Part shown: positions 34,399 to 46,334 of the stretch, piece after piece
Position numbering within the stretch: position 1 is the stretch's first letter
Layout of the letters: every line of letters starts with the position of its first letter
From: Lepus europaeus
Lineage: Eukaryota; Chordata; Mammalia; Lagomorpha; Leporidae
DNA: 64,000 nt
Direction of reading: 5' to 3'
Assembly: GCF_033115175.1 (NCBI RefSeq)
Contig: NC_084844.1
Span: 34,443,885 to 34,507,884, forward strand
The notes under the pieces: model-generated
What the model saw: the letters and a program-made list of their open reading frames with translations, nothing else
Databases searched by the model: none
What the model was told of the DNA's origin: nothing
Made by a program: the position numbers and the translations under genes

Positions 34399-36330
34399 AT
34401 GTATACTTTAAAATATCATATAAGAGAAAAATTATCTCATACAAGGACAGGGACAAAATATTTTTTGGAATACACAAGCTCCTTATGAGAAATTAACATT
34501 CCTGATAAAATGCTTAAGGAATTATTTTGAATTTTAAATTATAACTTGTTCTGGGAAAACCAATCACCCAGTCATTTAACTGAGTACTGTGACCTTAAAT
34601 ATTCTTTCTTATCTTATCTAAGAACAATTAACTTTTTCATTTTCCTATAAAATATTTCTATGAAGAGTGAATCTTTTAAGATTCACTACAGGCCTTTTCC
34701 TGTATTTCATTTGTAATAAAACTGCCAAGTACTTATTGCTAAATAGTCTAAAAAGTTTGGCTTTAAAAAAATGTACCTGTTATGGTACATTAGTACCTTT
34801 ACTTGCTATATTTGTTCATGCCTTGTTTTGGCTCTTTTCCTTGCATTAGACTGTAAGCCATTGTGTGTCAGTCAGTTAAAACTCAGAAACTGCTATGGAG
34901 GCAAAGCAGTAAATATTCTTTTTGTGATGCACTTCACTGATGGGACCACGTGGCCACTGGAAGATAAAGAATAGCACGTATACACTTAGGAAAATTGTCC
35001 GCAAAACAAGAGTCTGATAACCTCTTGCTATGCACCTTGAGTCCCTGGGCAAGTTGTAATGATCTGTCCTGGATACCTGTCGTCAGTGGGTGGAGGTAAC
35101 CAGAGTTCACGTTCCTGGGCGCAGCAGCTGGAATCCTGCTTGCGTTTTGCTTCCCTAATGGCCTCTTGACCCCATGCAGAAAAGTCCTTTCCATATTACT
35201 TGCCATGATTTCTTCTTTTATTTTCACAATTGTAAGTTTCAGTAGGATGGAGACCAGGTTTGCATTATTTTGTACTAATCCTCAGGAGTAGCTTAGCACA
35301 GTTTACCTGGCAAGCAGACGGAGCTGTAGTGATATTTGTAATATTAATGAGCAGTAAATGAATGAGTAAAGTTTAGATGTGTGCTCATTTCATTTAGATA
35401 AACACAGGTAACTGTGCATCTTCTCTTTGCCTGTGACAAATAAACATGACAGACACCAGCTCCACCCACCCCCAGTCCACAATGTTAGACCCAGTGAGCC
35501 TCCTTGGCCCTCTCTGACTCCCTCAGAAGGTCACTCTCAATGTCATCTCATGCAAAAAACTCAAATCCCACTACAAAAATGTTGAGGGGTCATGTGATTC
35601 TCTGCTGAAGCTTTCCAGGGAGACAGAAGGGAGGCTTATGCAATGCACCGCTACTTGTACCTTTTAAATACCTCTTTGAAGGATTTCTTTCTCCCTGAAG
35701 TTTCTTGCCTCACATCTTTCTCTTTCCTCTTCAGTCTGTTCAGGCTCTCCCTCTGTCTTTGCCATTCGCACTTCCTCTCTTCCTCCTGCTCCTCCTCCTC
35801 CTCTTTGCCTCAGGATCTTCTCCCTTAATTATCTTTCCCTTTTTAATGTGGAACAAGAAGCTCTCTTTTGGTTTCTTCAGTTTGCATCCCTACCTCCTCA
35901 TCAGGTACTTTGAAGAAAAGCTCTTCTTTAGCACACAGTATTAATAGAATATGGGAGAGGGGAAGGAATGGTGAATAACTAATCATTTTTCTTTTTCATA
36001 TTCCTTTTGCCCAAAATTTCATGGGGCTGGAAATTCATTGCATTTGCAATCCAGAAGAAAATACACCTAAATAGGAAGTCCTGCACCCAGGGCTGTTCAA
36101 GGACAGGCCTTGGTAGCTACACAGATTGCCCTCTGGGGCACTAAGAGGATTAAGAGATTTGCCTTGGCTTTTGTATTTCATTAGTGCCCAAAGGGTGAGT
36201 TATAAGTCATTAACATCTCAACCTGTTAAGGCTTTTCTGTGTAATTTCTAAAGGAATGCATTGCAAATATCCTCTGTGTGATTTGTAGCTCATTTAATGG
36301 TCTTTCCTTTAAGGCATCTTACATTGTCTT
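34399..36330. other. Unassigned intergenic sequence with possible L2 traces
   Basis: About 1.9 kb free of SINEs. The text ccttgcattagactgtaagcc (34840) and the AATGAATGAG-ended segment at 35250-35375 could be L2 3' remnants. 35700-35830 is a pyrimidine-rich stretch. No gene seen. Confidence 0.35.
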
Positions 36331-36350
36331 TCAGATAAACCATTTTCTTT

Positions 36351-36671
36351 TTTTTTAATATTTATTTTTTTATTTGAAAGTCAGAGTTACACAGGGAGAG
36401 GAAAGGCGGAGAGACAGAAAGAGTTCTTCAATCCAATGGTTCACTCCCCAGTTGGCCGCAATGGCCGGATCTACACCAATCCAAAGCCAGGAGCTTTTTC
36501 TGGGTCTCGCACTTGGGTGCAGGGGCCCAAAGACTTGGGCTATCTTTCACTGCTTTCCCAGGCCATAGCAGAGAGCTGGATGGGAAGTAGAACAGCTGGG
36601 TCTCGAACCAGTATATGGGATGCCGATGCTTCAGGCCAAGGCGTTAACCTGCTGCATCACAGCGCCAGCCC
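36351..36671 (-). mobile_element. CSINE, group B, full length
   Basis: Tail aatatttatttttttatttg on plus, head complement catcacagcgccagccc. A 20-bp duplication, tcagataaaccattttcttt (36331-36350), recurs with one mismatch at 36672-36691. Confidence 0.95.
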
Positions 36672-36709
36672 TCAGATAAACCTTTTTCTTTCAAAAATTA
36701 TATACTGCT

Positions 36710-37045
36710 AGGGCAGTCTTTTGGTGCAGCATTTGACTCGCTACTGGGGATGCCTGCATCCCATATCAGAGTGCCTGGTTCAAGTCCCAGCTACTGTGCT
36801 TCCAATCCAGCTTCCTCCTGGTGCACACCTTGGGGAGGCAGAAGATGATGGCTCAAGTACTTCGGTCCCTGCTACCTTCTTGGGAGATGTAGACTGAGTT
36901 CTGGGCTCCTGGCTTTAACCTAGTCCAATCCTAGTTGATGCAGGTGTTTGGGGAGTGAACCAGCAAATGCAAGCTCTCTCTCTTTCTGTCTATCTCTGTC
37001 TCTCTGCCTTTCAAATAGAATGAAAATAAATTTAAAAATTAAATA
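36710..37045 (+). mobile_element. CSINE, group C
   Basis: Head gggcagtcttttggtgcagc, then tatcagagtgcctggttcaag, tggggaggcagaagatgatgg, and tail tttcaaatagaatgaaaat. Confidence 0.88.
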
Positions 37046-37105
37046 TATAAATACAAACACACACACACACACATATATATATATACAGAGAGAGAGAGAG
37101 AGAAA
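37046..37105 (+). repeat. Compound (CA)n(TA)n(GA)n microsatellite
   Basis: cacacacacacacac, then tatatatatata, then gagagagagagag, directly behind the CSINE tail. Confidence 0.93.
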
Positions 37106-37596
37106 GAGGAAGATAAATCTTTCATTGGACTAGTAAGTGTACAAGATGCAATAAGCCTCCTACAAGCCTTCCTTTTGCCAGTGTGGGCTGCAAATTATGT
37201 GAATATAGGTCTAAGGATGCTGGAGAAGGAGTTCTCAGTATGACACCATTCAAGCAAATATTCAGTGTCCAACCAACTAGCTCATTCTAGATGGGACAAA
37301 AATAGATGGAGATGTGTTATTTGTGGTTCAACTTCTGCTTGCTTTTTTTTTTTTTTTTTGACTTAGTAAAGAATTGATTTCATTTTTGTATCCTGCTGTA
37401 TTCTCTACAATGACTTAAAATCACAGTATGGAAACTCTGAAAAGAGAATCCATTATCCCTGTAGTCCCAAAAGGATATTTAAAAGAGCACAAAAGCCAAA
37501 TATAAGTCAATTCAAAGCGCTGCTTTCAGTATAATTTTGGTTTCTCTCTCTCTCATTTTAAGGATACATTTTTTTAACTGATTATAGAAGTGATAC
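37106..37596. other. Unassigned sequence with a T17 run
   Basis: The T run is near 37345-37361. Nothing else recognised. Confidence 0.4.
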
Positions 37597-37687
37597 TGCG
37601 GCAGGTATTGTGGTTCAGTGGGTTATGCCACCCCTTGGGACACCCACATCCAATTTCCAGAGTGCTTGGGATTCAGTTCTGCCTTTT
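37597..37687 (+). mobile_element. CSINE 5' head fragment, group C
   Basis: gcggcaggtattgtggttcag through gagtgcttgggattcag only; the 3' two thirds are absent. Confidence 0.75.
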
Positions 37688-38400
37688 GCAATTGATTATC
37701 TTATCTCTTTAGTGTCTTGCACTTGATGTTACAGTACTTTCTGTATTTTATTCTAACTAATTCCCCTTCTAGAATACAAACTCCGAGGGCAGTGGCTGTG
37801 TATTGTTCACCAATGTTTCTCAGTTCTTACAGTGCCCATAGCAAACCAGATAGTGTATATGACTGAATATAAAGCAAAAGTTTTCCCTGAAGAATTCTCA
37901 ATAACAGGGGGCATCACCTTCCACTTAAGTTCTTGCAAAATGTCTTCTATGGTGGTACATGCTCTTGACTGTTCTGTTTGGAGCAGTGAAGTGCTGGTCA
38001 AGGAATATGCATTAGCCTGAAAGAGCCTCATTGAATACATGGGTGCTTGTAGAGAGCATTTGTTGGGATCAGTGAAATGGAAGGCACAGACTTTATTTAA
38101 AAAGTTCAATAACCTGCATTTTGGTGACTATGATATCGCAGTAGTGAGAGCTAGATATCCTTGTAACCTGTAACCTGCAAAACCTTGACTGATCAGTCTC
38201 CTGCTCAAGCCTCATTTTTGGACAACTGAGCTTTGCTGAGCAGCGTTCTTAGAGGTATTGTTATAACTATAAATTCTGTGAGGGCAAGACCCATGTCAGT
38301 TTTTGCTTACCTTTGTATTTCCAACATCTAGCAAAGTACCTTGCACAGGTAATTTGGAAGTATTTGTAATTATCTGAATACATGAAAGAATGAATGAGAC
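37688..38400 (+). repeat. L2-like LINE traces
   Basis: Two segments look like L2 3' text: ttctagaatacaaactccgagg (37770) with gcagtggctgtgtattgttcacc, and aattctgtgagggcaagacc (38272) ending gaaagaatgaatgag (38385). The DNA between them is not recognised. Confidence 0.45.
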
Positions 38401-38691
38401 CCTTAAGCAGTGATGAAATATCTATCCAGTGGTCTATTCGAGGGATTTAGATATTTGTACCTTTCCACTTCTGGGCCCTCAAACTTCACTTTGAGTTCTG
38501 GTGTCATGAGAACTGACCATCCAACTTGATGAAGACTATTCAGCTCTGCCATCTGGCATCAACTGCCTGTCCAGTTTAAGAGTTGTCTTATTTGGAAATC
38601 GTCATTTCTCGATGTTTGTGTCAGGCTGGTCATCAGCCACTAACGTGTGCTGTCTGATTCTCTGAAAAGTCCTGCATTTCCACTTAATTTC

Positions 38692-39066
38692 TTTCTTTAA
38701 AAATTTTTTTTATCTATTTGAAAGGCAGAGTTATACAGAGAGAGAGGGAGAGGCAGAGAGGGAGAGAGAGGGGGAAGAAGGGAGAGAGAGAGAGAAAGCT
38801 TCCATCTGCTGATTCACTCCCCAGTTGGCTGCAATGGCTGAAGCTGTGCGAACCCGAAGCCAGGAGCCAGGAGCCAGGAGCTTCTTCTGGGTCTCTCATG
38901 GGAGTGCAGGGGCCCAAGGACTTGGGCCATCTTCCACTGCTTTCCCAAGCCATAGCAGAGAGCTGGATTGGAAGTGGAGCAGCTGGGACTTGAACTGGTG
39001 CCCATATGGGATGCCAGCACTGCAGGCAGCAGCTTTACCCGCTCACTAAGCCACAGTGCTGGCCCC
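38692..39066 (-). mobile_element. CSINE, group B, full length
   Basis: Tail ttttttatctatttgaaagg on plus, a long GA/GGGA tract, and head complement gccacagtgctggcccc. The 13-bp duplication tccacttaatttc is exact at 38679-38691 and 39067-39079. Confidence 0.95.
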
Positions 39067-39079
39067 TCCACTTAATTTC

Positions 39080-39559
39080 AATTCAACATTTACTACAGCA
39101 GAACTCACTCCTCAGTTCTGTTGGTCACTGGTAATGTGGGTCCTTTGTAGGCTTTCCAAGTTTCCCCAAGATTGAGAATATTTCTGGGCTTGTTTTCCAG
39201 TACTTGTGTTTCACATAGAGAAGGAACATACAGCTTGGTGCAAGGTGTACTTCGTGAAATATTGGAGAACAAAGTGTTGCTCCTCCTTATCTCCTTTCAG
39301 TTCTGCAGCACTTGTACCTCATGTTGTATGCATAAAAATAATTTAGAGTTATCAGGTAGTTGTACCAGTGATGTGGAAGGAAGCACCATCTCCCTGGCGT
39401 GTGCACTTCATGTAATCTGTGGAGTAAAGCTGAGTTAACAGCAATTGTGTCTCTGGGGATCCGAAGCTCTGTGCAATGTGTCTTGCATATAGCTGGCTTA
39501 GAGAAAGCAGATACCAGGAATTGAGTCTTGTACAGAAAAGTCCTGATGCTCTATGACTC
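39080..39559. other. Unassigned intergenic sequence
   Basis: No recognised gene or repeat. Confidence 0.4.
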
Positions 39560-39900
39560 CCACGCCCTGCCTTCTTCCCTATCCACAGGCCTCACTCAGA
39601 TCTCTTTATTCTCTAAATGCCCCTTTCACATCTTCTTGTTTCTCTCTGAAGATTATCATAGATCACTAAGGCAAGGAGAAATCTCACTTCTTAATTTTTT
39701 CCATACTGCTAATCATCATCCAACACAATATTATATTTTTTCATTTAGTTTACTGTCTGCGTCCCCTCACTAAAATATATGTCTTATGGATTGCAGGAAT
39801 TTTTGTCTGTTTTATTCACTATTATAGTTTTGTTTCTTAGAATAGTGCCTAACACATAGTAGGCACACAATAAATATTTATTGAATAAATTAATGCTTCC
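39560..39900 (+). repeat. L2 LINE 3' end
   Basis: The terminus is clear: aatagtgcctaacacatag, taggcacacaataaatattt, attgaataaattaatg. Upstream text (cacgccctgccttcttcc) is consistent with L2. Confidence 0.65.
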
Positions 39901-40006
39901 CAATCTAAAAAATAAAAAATGTTCAAGAATAATTATATAATGTTAGGGCTTTTCTTCACTTCAAGTTGCTGGAAAAAATTATGAAATTTTTTAAAGCTCC
40001 ATTTTT

Positions 40007-40328
40007 AAAATTAATTTATTAATTTGAAAGGCAGAGTTACACAGAGAGAGAAGGAGAGGCAGAGAGAGAGAGAGGTCTTCCATCCGCTGGTTCACTCTCC
40101 AATTAGCCACAACAGCCAGAGTTGTGTGGCAATTTACAGCCAGGAGCTTCCTCCGGGTCTTCCCACGTGGGTACAGGGGCCCAACAACTTGGGCCATCTT
40201 CTACTGCTTTCCCAGGCCACAGCAGAGAGCTGGATCAGAAGTGGAGTAGCTGAGACGTGAACCGGCACGCACATGGGATATTGGCACTGCAGGAGGCTGC
40301 CTTACCTGCTATGCCACAGCACCGGCCC
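40007..40328 (-). mobile_element. CSINE, group B
   Basis: Tail aattaatttattaatttg on plus, head complement gccacagcaccggccc. The flanks aaagctccattttt (39993) and aaagcactatttt (40331) resemble each other. Confidence 0.93.
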
Positions 40329-40529
40329 ATAAAGCACTATTTTGGAAGAGAATCCAGGCAGATTTAGACTGAAAATACTACTGAGTAAGAACTTGGAGAC
40401 AAATTAGATGTAGCTACTTATCACACATGTGGCCTGGTCTGGGAGAAATAATTATTCATTAGATATAATTGTGGAAGTCTAATGAAGAGCATCTACCAGA
40501 CATCCCCATCGATTGTTTGGTAGATTAGC

Positions 40530-40865
40530 TTTAAAATTTTTTTTGTTGTTTTCATTTTTGTTTGAAAATAGACAAACACACATGCACACACACATACACA
40601 CACAGAAAGAGAAAGAGAGAGAGAGATCTTCCATTTGTTGGTTCAGTTCCCAGATGCTTGCAGTAGTGCATCATCCAGGGCTGATCCAGGCCAAAGCCAG
40701 GAGCTAGGTGGCAGGGACTCAAGGACTTGAGCCATCACCCCTGCCTCCCAGGTGCACATTAGCAAGAAGCTGGATTGGAAACTGAGCTGAAGCTTGAAGT
40801 GGCACTGCGATATAGGGTAAGGGTGTTCCAGGCAGTGTCTTAACCACTGTGTAAGCCAAGCACAC
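40530..40865 (-). mobile_element. CSINE, group C, with a CA-rich insertion
   Basis: Complement shows a T-rich tail, cacacacatacacacacag in place of part of the GA tract, gatcttccatttgttgg, cacattagcaagaagctgg, and a worn head. Confidence 0.82.
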
Positions 40866-41330
40866 ACTGATAGTTAGTTTTGAATTGAGAATAAATGGAG
40901 CAAGGGAAGGAGAAAGTTTTGCTTTTCTTTTTTTAAATCTCAAAACCATATAAGCATGAATCTTTCCTAAATTCTTCCTGGTAACTAGTAATGTTTTTAA
41001 AATTAATCAACTTAGCCAAAGCTGAAGATATTTCTTCTTTCTTGAATGCGAAGTTATTTCTAATCTTATTCTAGCCGTATAATTTGCTAGATGTGATTGC
41101 TACTTATTTATGCATTTTCTATCAATTTAATATAGGATATGCTTTGAAAGAAAAGCAATTTTGTCGGTATTGTATTATTTGAAATATCTAGCACAGTTCC
41201 CATCAGATAGTAAGCAAATTATTATTTACTAACTTTAAATCTTTATATTACTTTATGAACAAATCATCAGACTTCTGAAATTTCTTACATCATAAACAAG
41301 TGTTTAGTTTAGCCTCTCTGAGTCTGTATT
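40866..41330. other. Unassigned intergenic sequence
   Basis: AT-rich, nothing recognised. Confidence 0.4.
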
Positions 41331-41344
41331 ATGCATGCATTTTT

Positions 41345-41695
41345 GTTTTTGTTTTTTGTTTTTTTTGACAGGCAGAGTGGATAGTGAGAGAGAGACAGAG
41401 AGAAAGGTCTTCCTTTTTACCGTTGGTTCACCCTCCAGTGGCCACCACGGCTGGTGTGCTGCAGTCGGCGCACCGCGCTGATCCAAAGGCAGGAGCCAGG
41501 TGCTTCTCCTGGTCTCCCATGCGGGTGCAGGGCCAAAGGACCTGGGCCATTCTCCACTGCACTCCCTGGCCACAGCAGAGAGCTGGCCTGGAAGAGAGGC
41601 AACTGGGACAGAATCCAGCACCCCGATTGGGACTAGAACCCAGTGTGCTGGCGCCACAGGTGGAGGATTAGCCTATTGAGCCACGGCGCCAGCCA
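41345..41695 (-). mobile_element. CSINE, group A, full length
   Basis: Tail gttttttgttttttttgacag on plus, head complement gccacggcgccagcc. The 14-bp duplication atgcatgcattttt is exact at 41331-41344 and 41696-41709. Confidence 0.95.
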
Positions 41696-41710
41696 ATGCA
41701 TGCATTTTTT

Positions 41711-42041
41711 AAAAAAGATTTATTTATTTATTTGAAAGGCAGAGTTGGAGAGAGAGGGAGAGATGGAGAGAAAGAGATATCGATCTTCCATCTGTGGGTT
41801 CACTCCCCAAATGGCTGCAATGGCCGAGGCTGGGCAGGCTGAAGCTAGAAGCCAGGAGCTTCTTTTGGGTCTTCTACATGGTAGAGGGGCCCAAGCACTT
41901 GGGCCACCTTCTGCAGCTTTCCCAGACACATTAGCAGGGAGCTGAACCAGAAGTGAAGCAGCTGGGACTTGAACTGGCGCTCACATTGGATGCTGGCATA
42001 GTGGTTGCTGCTTTAACCTGTTGCCCCAGAAAACTGGCCCC
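41711..42041 (-). mobile_element. CSINE, group B
   Basis: Tail aagatttatttatttatttg on plus, then cttccatctgtgggttc, cattagcagggagctg, and a worn head ending actggcccc. It starts right at the target copy of the group A insertion. Confidence 0.9.
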
Positions 42042-42051
42042 TCTGCAGAGT

Positions 42052-42370
42052 TTTTTTTTTTTTTTTCTTTTTAAGATTCATTTTTTTATTTGAAAGGCAG
42101 TTACAGCTAGAGAGGGAGAGACACAGAGAGATCTTCCATCCACTGGTCCATTCTCCAAATGGCTGCAATAGCCAGGGGTGGAAGAAGCCAGAAGCTTCTT
42201 CCAGGTCTATGTGGGTGGCAGGGGTCCAAGCACTTGGGACATCATCCAGTGCTTTCCCAGGTGCTTCAGCTGAGAGCTGGACTAGAAGTGCAGTAGCCAG
42301 GACATGAACCGTCACTCATATGGAGTGCTGGCATCACAGAAGGTGATGTTGCGATGCTACAACACCAGCT
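42052..42370 (-). mobile_element. CSINE, group C
   Basis: T run, aagattcatttttttatttg, cttccatccactggtcc, and the head complement gctacaacaccagct. The flanks tgcagagtttt and tgcacagatttt are a possible worn duplication. Confidence 0.88.
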
Positions 42371-42398
42371 ATTGCACAGATTTTAAAATAAAATATCA

Positions 42399-42714
42399 GG
42401 CCGGTGCCGTGGCTTAACAGGCTAATCCTCCGCCTTGCAGCGCTGGCACACCGGGTTCTAGTCCCGGTTGGGGCGCCGGATTCTATCCCGGTTGCCCCTC
42501 TTCCAGGCCAGCTCTCTGCTGTGGCCCGGGAAAGCAGTGGAGGATGGCCCAAGTCCTTGGGCCCTGCACCTGCAAGGGAGACCGGGAGAAGCGCCTGGCT
42601 CCTGGCTTCGGATCAGCGAGATGCGCCGGCCGCAGCGGCCATTGGAGGGTGAACCAACGGCAAAAAGGAAGACCTTTCTCTCTGTCTCTCTCTCACTATC
42701 CACTCTGCCTGTCA

Positions 42715-42769
<55 letters not shown>
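42399..42769 (+). mobile_element. CSINE, group A, with a 54-nt pure A tail
   Basis: Head ggccggtgccgtggcttaac, B box gggttctagtcccgg, tail cactctgcctgtcac followed by 54 uninterrupted A (42716-42769). A long pure tail suggests a recent insertion. I could not read a convincing target duplication. Confidence 0.94.
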
Positions 42770-42773
<4 letters not shown>

Positions 42774-43084
42774 ATCTCAGGCAAAGTTACATAACCTCTC
42801 CAAGCCTAAGTGTATATAAACAGGAATAACAGCTCTTAATTGACAGTACTTCTTGGTAAAAGAATTTTAACAAGAACATAGATCTCTTTGTATGGGATCA
42901 GATACATGGTAATATTATAATAAATTGTTGGTCATTCAATCGGGAAACTGGGAGTTTTCAATCTAAAACCAGATTATTTGCTTATGTAAGGAATGTACTA
43001 CCTATTTGTTAACTGCATTTCTTGTTTCCCAAAGGAGAAAAAAACTACTAAAATCCTTTCTTTGATCAGCTGTATTAAGCTGGA

Positions 43085-43275
43085 GTTTGTACGCAGTAAT
43101 AATCACCAATTTTCAGGGTGTAATTTTTCACAAATGCGTATAGTAACTGCTACCACAATCAATATGCAGACTACTTCCATCATGGTAAAAGTTTTTTTAT
43201 ACTTCTTTGAAGTCAATTCCCTCCTTCCATCCCAGGTCCCACAACCACTGATTTGTTTTCTGAAAAAGACACTTT
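43085..43275 (-). repeat. L1M LINE 3' UTR fragment, antisense
   Basis: Plus strand follows the complement of old L1 3' UTR text: ttttcacaaatgcgtatag, ctaccacaatcaatatgcag, cttccatcatggtaaaag, ttgaagtcaattccctcc, caaccactgatttgttttc. The DNA from 42770 to here is unassigned. Confidence 0.7.
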
Positions 43276-43301
43276 TTAATTTATTTAGCACATATTTAGA
43301 G

Positions 43302-43638
43302 GCTGGCGCTGTGGCGTAGTGGGTAAAGCCACGGCCTCCAGTGCCAGCATCCCATATGGGCGCTGGATTGAGTCCCAGCTGCTCCACTTCCAATCCTGCT
43401 CTCTGCTGTGGCCTGGAAGAGCAGAAGATGGCCCAAGTCCTTGGTCCCCTGCACCCATGTGGGAGACCAGGAAGAAGCACCTGGCTCCTGGCTTTGGATT
43501 GGTGAAGACTGGCTGTTGTGGCAAATTGGGGAGTGAACCAGCAGATGGAAGACCTCTCTCTCTCTCTCTTTCTCTCTCTCTCTGCCTCTCCTTCGCTTTG
43601 TGTGTAACTCTTTAAAATAAATAAATAAATCTTAAAAA
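43302..43638 (+). mobile_element. CSINE, group B, full length
   Basis: Head ggctggcgctgtggcgtag, block ctctgctgtggcctgg, tail ttaaaataaataaataaatc. The flanks acatatttag and atatatttat are a possible worn duplication. Confidence 0.93.
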
Positions 43639-43652
43639 ATATATTTATGAGG

Positions 43653-44746
43653 GCCTTCTATTTGAAGCCCTTGAGCTACACACTTCACAGAATACAGAGA
43701 TAAATAAGACTCAGTTTGTGAATTTAAATAGCTACAAATCTAGTCTAGTTTGAACTTCATTTTGAGATTACTCTGTCTATACAAGAGACTCAGTTTTAAT
43801 ATGAATTATGCCCACTAAAGAGTGAAGAAGAAAAAAATATTGCAAATGTTTCCTGAACTTCTACAACACCAAATAAAGCCATGTACCTTTGTGAATGTCA
43901 CTAATCATGATTTCTTTCAAGAGGCCCACATTTATGTTGCAGAACGTTCCAGATTTTTTTTAAAAGTAATCCCTTTTTTTAAAATTAAGTATCATACACA
44001 TAACAAAATGATGCAGAAATCATAAACACACAGCTCCATCTTTCCAAGCTATTGAATGTCAGCTTAGAGCAGCTGACCAATACAGTAAAGAGGCAAACAC
44101 TTCGTCTTTTGGTTAAGATAATTACATAATTGATAGAGAGAAGGCAATAAGAGAATAATGTTCTGAAAAGTCTCACAAAGGATGGTGGGGATAACTAGTG
44201 AGAAAATGGATGGTACATTAAAATTCATGAGAAAATTCAGTGAAGCTCCATGAATAACGAAGCAATTGTTATGCAGGATGAGGTCTTCCTTTCATCATTA
44301 CAGAATGACACGAAATTATTACAGTGATCTGCCATGTGTTTTTCCTTTGTTTCTCGATGGTGGGTCAGGCCTATTAAATGTTCTGTTACCCAGGGCAATG
44401 GTCACAGTGGTGAATAATGGTGGTCACGGAGCACATGGCTTTCTCTACTTCTAATTGCAAGTGTATTTAGACCAGAGGACAATGAACAAATGAGTAGGTG
44501 GGCATTTTCTTGTGGTGACAAAGAACTGAGCCTCTTCTGAATCTGACTGCCCCTTCTCAGTGTTTTACATCTGCTATTTCCAGAATAGGCAATGCTCTTA
44601 TTTGTAGATTCCTTGGCCAATACAATGGGGATGACAATTAGTTTCAAAAGGGGAAATACAGGCATATTGATGATGAAGAAAAAGGACAATCAAGAAAAAT
44701 AATCCTATAAAAATGCTTGCAATGGGGTAAAAAATTTACTTGAATT
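43653..44746. other. Unassigned, with an L1M-like piece at about 43968-44060 (antisense)
   Basis: The text aattaagtatcatacacataac and aaatcataaacacacagctcc resembles the complement of an L1M 3' UTR. The rest (about 1 kb) is not recognised. Confidence 0.45.
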
Positions 44747-44761
44747 AAAATTCAGTATGCT

Positions 44762-45087
44762 GGCCGGCGCCGTGGCTTAACAGGCTAATCCTCCGCCTTG
44801 CAGCGCCGGCACACCGGGTTCTAGTCCCGGTTGGGGCGCCGGATTCTATCCCGGTTGCCCCTCTTCCAGGCCAGCTCTCTGCTGAGGCCCGGGAGTGCAG
44901 TGGAGGATGGCCCAAGTCCTTGGGCCCTGCACCCGCATGGGAGACCAGGAGAAGCACCTGGCTCCTGGCTTCAGATCAGCGAGATGGCCACAGTGGCCAT
45001 TGGAGGGTGAACCAACGGCAAAAAGGAAGACCTTTCTCTCTGTCTCTCTCTCTCTCACTATCCACTCTGCCTGTCAAAAAAAAAAAA
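44762..45087 (+). mobile_element. CSINE, group A, full length
   Basis: Head ggccggcgccgtggcttaac, tail ctatccactctgcctgtc and A run. The 15-bp duplication aaaattcagtatgct is exact at 44747-44761 and 45088-45102. Confidence 0.96.
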
Positions 45088-45264
45088 AAAATTCAGTATG
45101 CTAGGAAAATACTATTTTTTATTTTCTATCATGGATTAAATTTCCTTATAAGCATCCACTAGACCCCTATGGGAAGAATAAAACCCAACCAAAACTTTAG
45201 ACTTGTCAATTCAAGCTAACGACCCTTTTTGGTTAGTTTTTAAATTTTTTAAAAAATAACTCTT

Positions 45265-45618
45265 TTTTTTTTTTTTTTTTTTTGACAGGCAGAGTGGACA
45301 GTGAGAGAGAGAGACAGAGAGGAAGGTCTTCCTTTTTCTGTTGGTTCACCCTCCAATGGCCGCTGCGGCTGGCGTGCTGCGGCCGGCACACCACGCTGAT
45401 CTGAAGCCAGGAGCCAGGGGCCAAGTGCTTCTCCTGGTCTCCCATGCGGGTGCAGGGCCCAGGAACTTGGGCCATCCTCCACTGCCTTCCCGGGCCATAG
45501 CAGAGAGCTGGCCTGAAAGAGGAGCAACCGGGACAGAATCCTTCACCCCGACTGGGACTAGAACCTGGTGTGCTGGCGCCACAGGCAGAGGATTAGCCAA
45601 GTGAGCCACAGCGCTGGT
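45265..45618 (-). mobile_element. CSINE, group A
   Basis: T run, tgacaggcagagtggacag, head complement gagccacagcgctggtc. The repeated aactctt on each side is part of a short duplication. Confidence 0.93.
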
Positions 45619-45639
45619 CAAAAAAAGAACTCTTATTTT

Positions 45640-45676
45640 AAAAATTATTTTATTTATTTGAAGAGGAAAAGAGAAG

Positions 45677-45707
<31 letters not shown>

Positions 45708-45947
45708 TCCATCTGCTAGGTTACTTCCCAAATGCTGAGCCAGGCTAAAGCTAGGAGCTGGGAGCTTAATCCATGTCTCCCTGGGTGGCATTGACCCAGG
45801 TATTTGGGCCATCACCTGTATCCTTCCAAGGTGTGCATTAGCAGGAAGCTGGAATTGGAAATAATCTGGGGCTCAAACCAGGGACTCTGGTATGGAATAC
45901 TAGTGTTCCAAGCAGGATATTTATCATGGTGCTAAATGCTTGCCCCT
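45640..45947 (-). mobile_element. CSINE, group C
   Basis: Complement shows attattttatttatttgaag, GA tract, cttccatctgctagg, gtgcattagcaggaagctgg, and a worn head. Confidence 0.88.
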
Positions 45948-45982
45948 GTGCAGTTTTTAAAATTTAAAAAATTTTTTAATGT

Positions 45983-46313
45983 TTTTAAGATTTTATTCAT
46001 TTATTTGAAAGGCAGAGTTACAGACAGAGAGAGGGAGAGACAGAGAGAGAGAGAGGTCTTCCATCCACTGGTTCACTCCCCAAATGGCCACAACGGCTGG
46101 AGCTGAGATGAACAGAAGCCAGGAGCTAAGAGTTTCTTATGGGTCTCCCACATGGGTGCAGGGGCTCAATCACTTGCGCCATCTTCTACTACTTTCCCAG
46201 GCCATAACAGAGAGCTGGATTAGTGGTGGAGCAGCTGGGACTCAAACCAGCACCCATATGGGATGCTGGCACTGCAGGCAGCAGCTTTACCCACTATGCC
46301 ACAGCGTCGGCCC
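45983..46313 (-). mobile_element. CSINE, group B
   Basis: Tail aagattttattcatttatttg on plus, cttccatccactggttcac, ccataacagagagctgg, head complement gccacagcgtcggcccc. Confidence 0.93.
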
Positions 46314-46334
46314 CGTGTATTATTTTTTTAAAAG

